In this document: positions 26,238-34,742 of the stretch, piece after piece
How the letters are laid out: the number at the start of each line of letters is the position of its first letter
Numbering within the stretch: position 1 is the first letter of the stretch
Origin: Arthrobacter sp. MMS18-M83
Lineage (GTDB): Bacteria > Actinomycetota > Actinomycetes > Actinomycetales > Micrococcaceae
Assembly (NCBI RefSeq): GCF_026683955.1
Contig: NZ_CP113343.1
Span: 124,001 to 188,000 of the forward strand
Reading direction: 5' to 3'
Length of the DNA: 64,000 nucleotides
Position numbers and translations under genes: made by a program
Notes under the pieces: generated by a model
Databases searched by the model: none
What the model saw: only the letters and a program-made list of their open reading frames with translations
Told to the model about the DNA's origin: nothing

Positions 26238-27020
26238 CTAGAGGCGTCTTCCACCGTCAGTTCGGATCACGACCCCGGTGACAACGCGGGCGTCAACCGG
26301 GTCGGCGAGAAAGCGGTACGCCCCGCTGTGGTCTTCAGGGGTGGCGGTGAAACCGAGCAGGGTGCGCTCGGCAATTCTCTCGTCTCGCCCTTCCACCCGG
26401 TCAGCCGTCATGGTTTGCCCAAGCGTCGACAGTCCGCCGAACCGGGTTCCTCCGGTGCCGCCAGGCGCGACGCCGTTGACACGGATCTCCGGTGCAAGCT
26501 CGGCAGCGAGGTGGTCGACTATGCCCCGCAGCGCCCACTTGGAGCTGCCGTAGAGCACGCCGCCTCCGATGGCGTTGAAGGCAGACTCTGAGAGGGTGAG
26601 AGTAACGGATCCCCTTGCTGAGCGGAGTGCCGGGACGGCGAGATTGACCGCAAGCAACGTTGAGCGCACGTTAACGCGCCAAACCTCATCTGCCGCGATC
26701 AATAGCTCATCGGAAGACAGCTCACAGACCTTCGCGTAGTTGTCGAACACCCCAACACCACAGGTGATGTTATGCAGTCTTCCCTCTGCATCGACCGCAG
26801 CCGCGATGGCCTTTCGGAGGACATCAGCATCGGTCGCGTCGCCGGCCAAGGCTTGAATGGCGCCGCCGGAGGACTCCGAGACGGCTTGGGCGCCCCCTGC
26901 CGACCGATTGAGAACCGTAACTTTTGCGCCTTCATGGTGATAGCGTTCGGCAGCGGCCCGCGCAATTCCCGACCCCCCACCCGTGACCAGGATGTGCTGC
27001 CCGGAAAGTGATCCGGTCAT
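26238..27020 (-). CDS. Short-chain dehydrogenase, probable cis-dihydrodiol dehydrogenase
   Basis: 260 residues of a classical SDR: VTGGGSGIARAAAERYHHEG for NAD, NITCGVGVFDNY around strand 4, catalytic Ser in TLSESAFN and YGSSK for Tyr and Lys. Context (next to a Rieske oxygenase) suggests oxidation of the cis-dihydrodiol to a catechol. A start at 27020 overlaps the small upstream gene as ATGA. A broken relative lies at 19480-19640. Confidence 0.85.
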   Translation of the reverse strand: MTGSLSGQHILVTGGGSGIARAAAERYHHEGAKVTVLNRSAGGAQAVSESSGGAIQALAGDATDADVLRKAIAAAVDAEGRLHNITCGVGVFDNYAKVCELSSDELLIAADEVWRVNVRSTLLAVNLAVPALRSARGSVTLTLSESAFNAIGGGVLYGSSKWALRGIVDHLAAELAPEIRVNGVAPGGTGGTRFGGLSTLGQTMTADRVEGRDERIAERTLLGFTATPEDHSGAYRFLADPVDARVVTGVVIRTDGGRRL

Positions 27021-27295
27021 GCCCCTGGCGTCCTGCTCAGCAGTTTTGTGATGAACTCGGGCTCCTGGTAGCTCAATACATCAAGGGCCACAGCGTCGTA
27101 GCGCACGCAGGTGCCGCGACGGGGGGACCATAGTTCAAGCCGCACGCCATTTCGTGTATCGACCTTGCGGACAACGACATCCGCGAACTCATTGGCGATC
27201 ACGATGGGACCACGGTTGCCACCGTCCTGCGGGAACTCGAGCACATCGCCAGTGTCCGGGTTCTCCGCCTGAGGCCTTGCTGTCGATTCGGACAT
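27017..27295 (-). CDS. Small Rieske-operon protein, often labelled dihydrodiol dehydrogenase
   Basis: 92 residues: a disordered N-terminus and a core IVIANEFADVVVRKVDTRNG, then RLELWSPRRGTCVRYDAVAL. Small proteins of this type recur between oxygenase beta-subunit and SDR genes in actinobacterial aromatic clusters and are sometimes annotated as dihydrodiol dehydrogenase, although they are far too small for one. Function unknown; possibly a chaperone or accessory protein for the oxygenase. Intact. Confidence 0.65.
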   Translation of the reverse strand: MSESTARPQAENPDTGDVLEFPQDGGNRGPIVIANEFADVVVRKVDTRNGVRLELWSPRRGTCVRYDAVALDVLSYQEPEFITKLLSRTPGA

Positions 27296-27306
27296 GATTC
27301 ATTCCT

Positions 27307-27825
27307 TTAGATGAAGATGGACAGGTTATGGGCGTTGATGACCGCCTGGTCAATCGCTGCCCAACGGCGTGCGATCTCGTAACCGTCGGTAGTTTTCCGG
27401 ACGAGGTCCTTTCGGAACACCGAGATGAGGTTCGGCTCGATACTGTCTCCGCGGCTGCGGTAAATAAGGCAGTAAGAGCTGACTTCGTACTCGCCGTCCT
27501 GCTCCCCGGTATCCACAAGCACGTTTGTCACGAAGTGACGTGTGCGTGACGGTGGCTGTTCGGCCCAAGCAAAATCAGTTTCGAGACGACGGACCCGGAT
27601 TTCGAGCGTCTGCTTGTTGTCCTGGAAGATCCTGCCCGTAGGGGAAAGCTCCCATTCCGCCAGTCCTTCTCGTACGACCCGCAGGGGCACATCGTAGGTA
27701 ATGTCTTTGGCCAGGAATTCGAGCCAATCACGGAAACGGCGCTCATCCAGAGCGAGTGCTTCCCGCAACATAAACTCTCGGATGTCCTCTTGCACGGTCC
27801 GGTCAACATGGCTGAGCACGGTCAT
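27307..27825 (-). CDS. Ring-hydroxylating dioxygenase beta subunit
   Basis: 172 residues of the NTF2-like Ring_hydroxyl_B family: IREFMLREALALDERRFRDW, DITYDVPLRV, TRHFVTNVLV and SVFRKDLVRKT. The beta subunit is structural and caps the alpha3beta3 hexamer. Starts 2 bases after the alpha-subunit stop, so the two are made in equal amounts. Intact. Confidence 0.9.
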   Translation of the reverse strand: MTVLSHVDRTVQEDIREFMLREALALDERRFRDWLEFLAKDITYDVPLRVVREGLAEWELSPTGRIFQDNKQTLEIRVRRLETDFAWAEQPPSRTRHFVTNVLVDTGEQDGEYEVSSYCLIYRSRGDSIEPNLISVFRKDLVRKTTDGYEIARRWAAIDQAVINAHNLSIFI

Positions 27826-27827
27826 GA

Positions 27828-29144
27828 TCAGGCCTCACCCAGCAGGTAGTCCGCCCACCGGGACCACAGGTTCCGGAAGTTGGAGTCATTGACGTAGGGC
27901 TTGACCACATGGCCGGGACCGGGGAAATCGGGATCCGGCTTGCCTTCAAGGCTCATCATGTACGGGAAATCGATACCGCGCGCTGCAGAGGACTTGGCCA
28001 TGCGGGTTACGCGTGCCCAGTTCTCGAGGTCATCCTGCTCGAAAGTACCTGCCTGGGCGAACGCGAGTGTGTAGGCCTGGTAGGCAGCTGCCTTGTACTC
28101 TTCGGAGGCGTCCTTGGGCACCAGGCACCAGGAGTACATTTCCGTCTTTCCGGGGCCGATGGGGTGGTACAGCCGCATCGTCACGAACCGCACACCCGTT
28201 TCACCGGGAATCAGGCTGAAGGGCTGCATCAGGAAGGACAAATTCGGAAACACTGTGCCAACGGCCGTGCGGGTGTTGCTGAACACCTCCACCTGCTCCG
28301 GGGAAAAGCTGCGCCGCATCTCCTCGGTAAGCTCTTCCGGGAAACCTGCGAAGGGGGTGAATCCCGGCGTGTGACCGAGCCCGATGCCGTGCCCCTTGCC
28401 TGGAATACTCGCAGCCCAGCCCTGGCTGTGCGTCGCGCCCGATGAGGGGAAGTACCCCAGATTGAAGCCGAACTGGTGGGCGACGGGCGTGTGGTATCCA
28501 TCCCCCGCAAAATTCTCGGCCGCAATTTTCCAATCGGTTTCAGTGATCCAATGATCGGGTGGACCGTAGACTTCACTGCCGGCCAATCCCTGTTTGAGGT
28601 AGAGGTCGAGGTAGAACTGGAACCCGCCGAGGTATTCTTCCAATGTGGGAGCATCCTGGTTGAATGTTCCGAACACCAGACCCGCGTAACTGTCTACACG
28701 GGCCCCCACCAGGCCCCAGTCCTTCCTCTTCAGCCGGCCTTCATAACCTTCGGCCATATACGGAACTCCGACGAGCTCACCAGAGTTCTTGTACACCCAG
28801 CCGTGGTATGAGCAACGGAAGTGGGAAGCGTTTCCCATCTCCGACTTACACATCATGTTGCCGCGATGCCGGCACATGTTGAGATTGGCGTGGATCTCGC
28901 CGTGCTCGTCCCGGGCAACGATCAGATTGTTGTTTCCGATATACCGGGTGACGTAGTCACCCGGGTTCGGGATCTCCGATTCGTGCGCCAGGAACGTCCA
29001 CGCCTGACCGAACAGCCGCTCCTGCTCCAGGTCGAAGATCTGCTGATCGTTGAAGACATGGGCCGGAAACCGCCCCTGTTGGATCCCTTCCTGGATCTGT
29101 CGCAAATGAGCATCCATGTCCGGGCTTGCCGGTTCCGTTGTCAT
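27828..29144 (-). CDS. Ring-hydroxylating dioxygenase alpha subunit (Rieske)
   Basis: 438 residues. Rieske cluster ligands C91-x-H93 (MCRHRG) and C111-x2-H114 (CSYHGW). Mononuclear iron site in NFAGDGYHTPVAH (Asp215, His218, His223) plus a later acid. Enzymes of this family add both atoms of O2 to an aromatic ring to give a cis-dihydrodiol, taking electrons from the ferredoxin and reductase encoded downstream. Overall shape resembles naphthalene/phthalate-family oxygenases of actinobacteria; the substrate is not decidable from motifs. RBS AATCAGCGAGG region is weak. Intact. Confidence 0.92.
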   Translation of the reverse strand: MTTEPASPDMDAHLRQIQEGIQQGRFPAHVFNDQQIFDLEQERLFGQAWTFLAHESEIPNPGDYVTRYIGNNNLIVARDEHGEIHANLNMCRHRGNMMCKSEMGNASHFRCSYHGWVYKNSGELVGVPYMAEGYEGRLKRKDWGLVGARVDSYAGLVFGTFNQDAPTLEEYLGGFQFYLDLYLKQGLAGSEVYGPPDHWITETDWKIAAENFAGDGYHTPVAHQFGFNLGYFPSSGATHSQGWAASIPGKGHGIGLGHTPGFTPFAGFPEELTEEMRRSFSPEQVEVFSNTRTAVGTVFPNLSFLMQPFSLIPGETGVRFVTMRLYHPIGPGKTEMYSWCLVPKDASEEYKAAAYQAYTLAFAQAGTFEQDDLENWARVTRMAKSSAARGIDFPYMMSLEGKPDPDFPGPGHVVKPYVNDSNFRNLWSRWADYLLGEA

Positions 29145-29185
29145 GTTGATGACCTCGCTGATTCCTCTATCTATTCCGTGATCTG

Positions 29186-30211
29186 CTACTTTTTGCGGGA
29201 TCCCAGTCGCGCTTCGATTTCCGCGCTGATCTTGCGGTAGCGCTCGACGTGCTCGGAGGTAGTGTCCCAGTGCACCTGAGGCACGAGGTCCTCGGTGTAG
29301 GGCACCCGGCTCTGGCCTACATTGATGTAGCCGGCCTTGTTGACGCGGATCTTCTCGAGCGGGATGTTGTACTTGGCAAACTCGAAGAAGTCCTGGCCCA
29401 CGATGAAGGGCTCGTGTGCCCAGCGCAGCCGCTCGGTAAGCCAGCGGGCGTCATCCGTGCGGCCCTGCTGGAGCGCATCGCGCAGGTGGAGGACAGGGTC
29501 CGGTCCCATGGCCGTTGTGGAGGACCAGGCCATGCCAACGAGCTCCTCGCCGTACATCTCCCAAGCCGGGAACCAGTCGGTCTCGATGGGCATGAGGGGG
29601 AACTTGTCGCCGGTGTGGGCCATATCGTTGTGGTAGCGGAAGCCGACCGAGGCGCCGCCGGCGTATTTCACTGCGACGACCTGGGGCAGCTGGACCAGCG
29701 TGCGGTACACCGAGCGCGGGATGATGCCGCCAAAGGCTGCGGTGTTGTCGTAGACCACGATCGCCATTTCGGGAACGGCCTCGGCGACGTCGCGGTAGAA
29801 CTTCTCCATCACAGGTGCCACCATCTCGCCCCACATGGGGCGGCCGAGGAGGGTACCGGTGGCGCCGAGATCCGAAAGGAACCGCATACGTGAAATGGTT
29901 TCGCGGGTGCTCAGGGTGGTTGAGCCGACGAAGATGGGAAAATCGGGATTTACTGCATGTGCTGTGTGTACCGCGCACTCAGCGAAAGCCTTCCATTCGT
30001 CAAGAGTCAGTGTCGCCATTTCGCCTAGGGTGCCGTTCAGCGCGATGGCGTCTACGCCATCGGTGATCAGCTGGCGGATCATGCGTTCGGTCTCGGCGAG
30101 ATCGACGGTGTTCTGTGCCTCCACCTGGTCCGCGCCGGGCAGAGCCGGCGTGGGCGGGTAGGACATGACGCCACGCATATCGCGGCCGGTGACCTTGGGA
30201 AGTTTGCTCAT
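29186..30211 (-). CDS. Hydratase-aldolase of the DapA superfamily (NahE/PhdJ-like)
   Basis: 341 residues, TIM barrel. Schiff-base Lys in VVAVKYAGGA, Tyr in AIVVYDNTAAF, GTLGEMATLT loop, MSYPPTPALPG N-terminus and ATGTLLGRPMWGE. These match trans-o-hydroxybenzylidenepyruvate and trans-carboxybenzalpyruvate hydratase-aldolases, which release pyruvate from a meta-cleavage product and leave an aromatic aldehyde. This implies that the substrate of the operon is bicyclic: one ring is opened while the other survives to this step. AAGGAG precedes the ATG at 30211. Confidence 0.85.
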   Translation of the reverse strand: MSKLPKVTGRDMRGVMSYPPTPALPGADQVEAQNTVDLAETERMIRQLITDGVDAIALNGTLGEMATLTLDEWKAFAECAVHTAHAVNPDFPIFVGSTTLSTRETISRMRFLSDLGATGTLLGRPMWGEMVAPVMEKFYRDVAEAVPEMAIVVYDNTAAFGGIIPRSVYRTLVQLPQVVAVKYAGGASVGFRYHNDMAHTGDKFPLMPIETDWFPAWEMYGEELVGMAWSSTTAMGPDPVLHLRDALQQGRTDDARWLTERLRWAHEPFIVGQDFFEFAKYNIPLEKIRVNKAGYINVGQSRVPYTEDLVPQVHWDTTSEHVERYRKISAEIEARLGSRKK

Positions 30212-30272
30212 GGTCTTGTTTCTCCTTGATGTGATCGGCTTCCGCGAGTGCAGAGCCGTCTGGGTTGGGGTC

Positions 30273-31118
30273 TTAAAGCTTCAAACCAGGCGTTGCCGCT
30301 GCGACGGCGGTCCCGGTCAGCCACTCCGGAACCGGTTCGTAGGCGAGCACCTCGAACGGGGCTCCGATCGCGCCGGCAGCGGCAATCCATGTGCGGACTT
30401 CGTGAGCCCCATTGCCTGCCGCGTCGATTTCCTTCGGCGAGTAGCTCTTGAGCTGTTCGGGATCGCCGCTCTCGATCCGGGTAATGAAGTCGCGGTCGAA
30501 TTCCTCGTTCACCTGGCCCGCCTCGGGCAGCCCTACCCAGTGGGAGAGGCCGCCGGTTCCGACGACCACCACACGTTCGACCTGGTCCTGCGCTTCAACG
30601 GCGCGGCGGATCATCTCCCCGAATTCGTAGCTGCGCTTTGCTGTGGGCCAGGGCGGGTTGACGCCGTTTATGATGATGGGGACGAGCGGGTACCTTGAAG
30701 CGGGATCGAGGTGCTTGAACGGAACGCAGAAGTTCTCGTCGAAATCAAAGCCGCCCTCAACCAGGGACGGATCGAACTCATTCGAGATGGCGAACTCGTA
30801 GATGTGGCGCCCGAGTTTTCCGTTCCCGGGGTACTGGTGCTGCTCCACCTGCAGGAACTCGCTCATCTCCGGGGTCACAGGTCCCAAGTAGGAGTCCGCC
30901 GTCGCGATCGCGAATGCCGGAAGGTTTCCGAAGTTGAAATTGGTGAAGTGTTCCACGGAGATGGCGATGATCGCGTCCGGTTCCAGGGCGTCGATCCGCC
31001 GTCGGGCCTCAGCGAAGGCTCCTTCGATTGCTTCCCTTTTGCGTGGCTCGGCTCGTTCCGGCCAGCCGGTCACTCCAGGTGAATGGGATGCTGCGAATGC
31101 TCCTACGATCTTGCCCAT
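30273..31118 (-). CDS. Class III extradiol dioxygenase, large (LigB-type) subunit
   Basis: 281 residues of the LigB superfamily: AFAASHSPGVTGWPE with the first iron His, IISVEHFTNFNFG-like segment with the second, GTGGLSHWVGLPEAG and a C-terminal AYEPVPEW. Such enzymes open catechols beside the hydroxyls using Fe(II). Stop of the small-subunit gene overlaps its ATG by one base. Together they should form an alpha/beta enzyme like protocatechuate 4,5-dioxygenase, acting on the catechol produced by the oxygenase and SDR. Confidence 0.88.
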   Translation of the reverse strand: MGKIVGAFAASHSPGVTGWPERAEPRKREAIEGAFAEARRRIDALEPDAIIAISVEHFTNFNFGNLPAFAIATADSYLGPVTPEMSEFLQVEQHQYPGNGKLGRHIYEFAISNEFDPSLVEGGFDFDENFCVPFKHLDPASRYPLVPIIINGVNPPWPTAKRSYEFGEMIRRAVEAQDQVERVVVVGTGGLSHWVGLPEAGQVNEEFDRDFITRIESGDPEQLKSYSPKEIDAAGNGAHEVRTWIAAAGAIGAPFEVLAYEPVPEWLTGTAVAAATPGLKL

Positions 31119-31369
31119 CAGTTCTCCTCCTCACGGATCTGTGTGTAATAGGCCGCACGATCAACAGCCAGCTGGATGGCGCAGAAGTAGATCAGGTATG
31201 GGTTTGCTCCGAGCTTGTGGAGCCTCTTGAAATCGAGCTCCAACATTGCAGTCCGGGCCTCGCCTTCCACCCCGTACTGATCGAGAATCGGATGCGGGTC
31301 GCTACGAAAACTCTCTGCGAGAGTGGGATCTTTGCGGATGTCCCACAGCAGCTTGTGCAAGTTGTACAA
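31118..31369 (-). CDS. Class III extradiol dioxygenase, small (LigA-type) subunit
   Basis: 83 residues beginning at a TTG codon (MYNLHKLLWDIRKDP) with AGGAG 8 bases upstream. The helical pattern, with FRSDPHPILDQYGVEGEART and RLHKLGANPYLIYFC, is that of the LigA alpha subunit that covers the active site of LigB. It is the first gene of the 12-gene operon, and the only one with a TTG start, which may keep expression low. Confidence 0.8.
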   Translation of the reverse strand: MYNLHKLLWDIRKDPTLAESFRSDPHPILDQYGVEGEARTAMLELDFKRLHKLGANPYLIYFCAIQLAVDRAAYYTQIREEEN

Positions 31370-31512
31370 CCGGTGCTCCTCCGTTCGTCAATTGAGTGCT
31401 GTCCTGCGCCGGTCATCTTCGGAATTGATTGGTGACTATCAGCGCCCTCGTTCATGACGCGCAGATTCAGAAGTTTCGTGGCGTCGAGCGGTGAAGACAG
31501 CTTAGGAATGAT

Positions 31513-31520
31513 TGTCGACA
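31513..31520. promoter_or_regulatory. TGTCGACA operator candidate upstream of catabolic operon
   Basis: ATTGTCGACAAAAA lies 144 bases upstream of the first operon gene, on the side facing the divergent GntR gene. Same core as 20047 and 31833. A GntR dimer here could control the operon. Confidence 0.65.
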
Positions 31521-31832
31521 AAAATCAAGACTTTTTTCAAGAAAACTTTTTGAACCCCTGGAAGCAGTCTTGCTGCGCGTTGAGCCAATCTCCGCCTCGG
31601 ACGCACAATGTCTTCGGTCTCGCGGAACAAGACTTGTACCGGTGAGATTGCTACGGTTCCGGGGGTTTGAGCGATAAACAAGGCGACGAGTCTCCTGTCC
31701 CGTACGGTTGAGCGATCCGAAATCTAGGCGGGAGGTGCCGCTGGGCGTCCCCGCGGAAACGGCAGCACTTTGGCGTCCGACACACCCATCCAGACCGTAT
31801 GCGGCGGACAGGCTCATGTGTTCACCTATTTT

Positions 31833-31840
31833 TGTCGACA
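31833..31840. promoter_or_regulatory. TGTCGACA operator candidate upstream of right GntR gene
   Basis: TTTTTGTCGACATTATT, centred about 36 bases before the conserved -10 TATGCT (31873) and 85 before the GntR start. Placement supports autoregulation. Confidence 0.65.
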
Positions 31841-31872
31841 TTATTGCAGGACGCGGCCCTATGATTGATCTG

Positions 31873-31878
31873 TATGCT
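31873..31878 (+). promoter_or_regulatory. Conserved -10 element of right GntR gene
   Basis: TATGCTCG, matching 20095-20102 in front of the paralogue, followed in both by AGCAGAAAC and AGGAGC. The conservation outside coding sequence marks the promoter and leader. Confidence 0.45.
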
Positions 31879-31921
31879 CGAATCGAGAGCAGAAACCGTC
31901 AAACTAGGAGCTCCCAACGCC

Positions 31922-32632
31922 ATGGCCGTCAGCCAACACGCTCAAGCGCCCAGATCGCTCATGGCTCTCCCCGAGGAATTGAAACGGGCCATCGCAAACG
32001 GCGAATACGCGCCTGGGGCGAAACTTGTAGAACGAGAGCTCGCCCTGAAGTACGGCGTTGGTCGTACTGCGGTGCGTGACGCCTTGCGGTACCTCGACGC
32101 TGAACGAATTATCGTGCTTACTGAAAATCGTGGAGCGCGTATTAGGGAACTTAGTTACGCTGAAGCGGCAGACATTTACCAAGTGCGTAGCGTGCTGGAA
32201 GGGCTTGCGGGCGAACTTTTTGCTGTGCGTGGCACCGCTGCCGAGAAGGTTGTCTTTGCCAAGTCCCTCGAGCCTGTACGTGAGGCGATGGAGAATCTGG
32301 ACATCACCGGGGCGCTACTAGCGAGCGATGTCTACTATTCCCATCTTTTGAACGGCGCTCGGAACTTTGAGCTATACGAAGTGGTTGAACGTCTCCATGT
32401 CCGAATCAGCCAGCTCCGCCGAGTCTCTTTGTCCATGAGCGATCGCGCGCAAGCCACCATTGAGTCCCTGCAGCGAATCGTGAACGCGGTGCTCGCCGGC
32501 GATCCTGTCGAAGCTAGGCTCGCTTGCGTTGAGCACGTCCGGGCTGCAGCTGCAGCGACCCTACCCGTGCTGGCAGCCACCGGCGAAAAACCCGATGCGG
32601 AACCGAAAATTTGTGGCTTGCCTTCGTCCTAG
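31922..32632 (+). CDS. GntR-family regulator, FCD (FadR) type, copy 2
   Basis: 236 residues from ATG 31922 (AGGAG 14 bases upstream); an in-frame ATG at 31865 sits at the -10 element and is less likely. Winged helix with LVERELALKYGVGRTAVRDA, then FCD domain with SYAEAADIYQVRSVLEGLAG. About 80% identical to copy 1. It is divergent from the 12-gene operon and is its probable regulator, with operators at 31513 and 31833. The effector is likely an aromatic or carboxylate intermediate. Its codon use is visibly less GC-rich than copy 1. Confidence 0.9.
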   Translation: MAVSQHAQAPRSLMALPEELKRAIANGEYAPGAKLVERELALKYGVGRTAVRDALRYLDAERIIVLTENRGARIRELSYAEAADIYQVRSVLEGLAGELFAVRGTAAEKVVFAKSLEPVREAMENLDITGALLASDVYYSHLLNGARNFELYEVVERLHVRISQLRRVSLSMSDRAQATIESLQRIVNAVLAGDPVEARLACVEHVRAAAAATLPVLAATGEKPDAEPKICGLPSS

Positions 32633-32905
32633 AGCGATGCCTCGTGCTCGCTTGGTGAGCATAGATCAGGCCGAGTATTTGCTTGTGCTGGGGCAGTCCC
32701 CTAAATCCGGGTCTAGCTTTAGCCTGGATGCTTGATGGTTGTCTTGACTGCTGTCTACTCAATCTTTGCCTCAGCAAACAAGCGAAATGTGATCGGCCAC
32801 TGGATGAGCCCACGCCGCTCCGTCGTCTGGAGCATAAACCGCTATGTGGCAGAGATCCTTCGCCGTTCAAGCATTCGCCCGAGCCTCCAGACAGCGGACG
32901 CGGAG

Positions 32906-33304
32906 CTATTGGACCCGATGTCGAGCCTTGCCGAATTCAGCGTGGCAAAAATCAACCAGAGCCTGCACTTTGGCGTTAGGTACGCTACCGCCCGGACGAG
33001 CTAACACAACGGAGTTCGCCGGCATCTGATCCGCGATCCGCTTGTAGAGAACGGGAAGACCGTCATAGGTGGTGTCACCTGCGGGCCTGCCCATCAATAC
33101 GGAGTATCCGATGCCTCTGGCAACCATAGACCGGATAGTTTCGACGTTATTGCTGAACATTCGGATATTAGCTGTGAAGCCAATCGCTCTAAGCAATTCG
33201 TTGGCTATGTCGGACGCTGGGCGCAGTGAGAGCAGGATCGCCCTATCCTCACTCAGTTCCTCAAGCGCGATTTCACTACGGTTCGCCAGATGCGGAATTT
33301 TTCA
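32906..33304 (-). pseudogene. LysR-type regulator C-terminal fragment, right copy
   Basis: The frame reads LANRSEIALEELSEDRAILL, then RSMVARGIGYSVLMGRPAGD, ending KARHRVQ at 32906: the second half of a LysR ligand-binding domain. The 5' part, including the HTH, is cut off near 33304 where the IS3-family element begins. It corresponds to the fragment at 20860-21196. Confidence 0.7.
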
Positions 33305-33326
33305 AGCTGAACGGTACCAACGGGGG

Positions 33327-34319
33327 TTAGGCGGCTAGCTGTCCCGTGTTTTCCTTAGGCTGGTTGATCCACGAGGGTCCTGGGAGCCCGAGGATTTTCG
33401 GGTCGGTTCTGGTGGTGAAGCGTTCGGGGTGTTTCGCGCGGGCTTGAGCGAGTGTTGCCAAGCGTTCCTTGGCCACGTCGGCGGCGTGTCCGTAGTGGAC
33501 GTTCGCGGGCGTGTGGAAGCCGATTCCGGAGTGCTGGTGGTGATGGTTGTACCAGTCCACGAAGCCGCTGATGAATGCCCGGGCGTCGTGGACTGAAGCG
33601 AAGCGTTCGGGGAATTCCGGACGGTACTTCAGGGTCTTGAAAAGCGATTCACTGTACGGATTGTCATTCGACACCCGGGGCCTGGAGTGAGACCGGGTGA
33701 CCTCCAGGCCCGAGAGCAGCGCGGCCACCGTCTTGGAAGTCATGGACGTTCCCCGGTCCGCGTGCACGACCAGCGGGATCCCGTGGATCCCGAAGATGCC
33801 TTTCATCATTTCCACCGCCAGCACCCCGGACTCGGCGGCGTGCACGTGCGCGCCGACGATGAATCGGGAATGGATGTCGACCATCATGTAGCAGTCGAAA
33901 TCTTTGCCCTTGAACGGGCCGGCGAGTTTGGTGATGTCCCACGTGTACACCTGCCCCGGGGCCGTGGCCACCAGTTCAGGAACGGCACGGGGCGGATGTT
34001 TGGCCAGCCGGCGGCGTTCCTTGACCTGCTTGTTTTCCTCCAGCACCCTGTAAAACGTCGATAGCGATCCCAGGTAGATTCCCTGGTCCAGCAGCTTTGT
34101 ATAGACATGCATTGGTGCCAGGTCCACGAACTCCGGTGAGTTCAGTGCCGACAGAATCCTGGCGCGCTCAGCAGCGCTGAGTTTGTTCTGCGGCACCACA
34201 GCCATCTGGTCCCGTGGTGGGGCCTGTTTGCGGTTCGCGGTCGTCCGGGAAACACCGGTCAACGACGCGGCCCGGCGTGAGGGGATTCTCAGTTCCAGCA
34301 TCGACCGGTAGGTGGCCAT
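33327..34319 (-). CDS. IS3-family transposase, integrase catalytic core (OrfB)
   Basis: 330 residues. N-terminal HTH (IPSRRAASLTGVSRTTANRK), HTH_21-like segment (YTKLLDQGIYLGSLSTFYRV) and an rve core with Asp in YTWDITKL, Asp in VHADRGTSMTS and Glu in NDNPYSESLFKTLKYRPEF. Start overlaps the upstream small gene as TGATG, a typical coupling or frameshift junction. The protein appears complete. Confidence 0.88.
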   Translation of the reverse strand: MATYRSMLELRIPSRRAASLTGVSRTTANRKQAPPRDQMAVVPQNKLSAAERARILSALNSPEFVDLAPMHVYTKLLDQGIYLGSLSTFYRVLEENKQVKERRRLAKHPPRAVPELVATAPGQVYTWDITKLAGPFKGKDFDCYMMVDIHSRFIVGAHVHAAESGVLAVEMMKGIFGIHGIPLVVHADRGTSMTSKTVAALLSGLEVTRSHSRPRVSNDNPYSESLFKTLKYRPEFPERFASVHDARAFISGFVDWYNHHHQHSGIGFHTPANVHYGHAADVAKERLATLAQARAKHPERFTTRTDPKILGLPGPSWINQPKENTGQLAA

Positions 34320-34471
34320 CAGCGTTTCTTGGACCGGGGCTCGTCCGGCATATCCTCTGAGGCGCTCTCTAAGAACGCCTGTAGTTTTCCCATCAGTTCC
34401 AAGGCTGCCTCGGTCTTCTTCAACCGGCTCTCGCTCACCTCTGATATGTAGGTCTGGTTGTCAATAGCCAT
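34319..34471 (-). CDS. Small OrfA-like protein of the IS3-type element
   Basis: 50 residues from the ATG at 34471 (CAGGAG upstream): MAIDNQTYISEVSESRLKKT, then a helical stretch and a basic end. It occupies the OrfA position but is half the usual length and has no clear HTH, so the first part may be lost or this subgroup may have a minimal OrfA. Confidence 0.5.
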   Translation of the reverse strand: MAIDNQTYISEVSESRLKKTEAALELMGKLQAFLESASEDMPDEPRSKKR

Positions 34472-34742
34472 AGGTGAGCGGCTCCTGGATTGTGGTCCGG
34501 GGCCGCTCATCTTGTGCCGATCAGGGTGGGTAGCTTGGTGCTGGGCGGGTCGGTTTCGACTGGCAGTGTCAGGCTGACATCCGCGGGTTGTTTAACGCAT
34601 GACGATGTGTTCGGCTGCAGCGTATCGGTGTCTAACATCGAGCGTCCGACGGCCGGGTCATCCGCGTGCTCATAGAGGTGGCCCCGAGTTAGCTCCGGGT
34701 GCTGCCCATCGCACTTGCATGCACCGGAGGGGCACGTTCAGG

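Larger units (their letters stand above)
33305..34560 (-). mobile_element. IS3-family-like insertion element, ends not resolved
   Basis: A two-gene element with a DDE integrase-core transposase has cut the LysR gene at about 33305. I could not find matching terminal inverted repeats by eye, so both boundaries are approximate and the right end may be truncated. Target duplication not identified. Confidence 0.65.

Noticed and set aside
31706..32079. 123-codon plus-strand frame before the right GntR gene
   Set aside because: It runs across the operator and promoter into the GntR gene in another phase; shadow composition.
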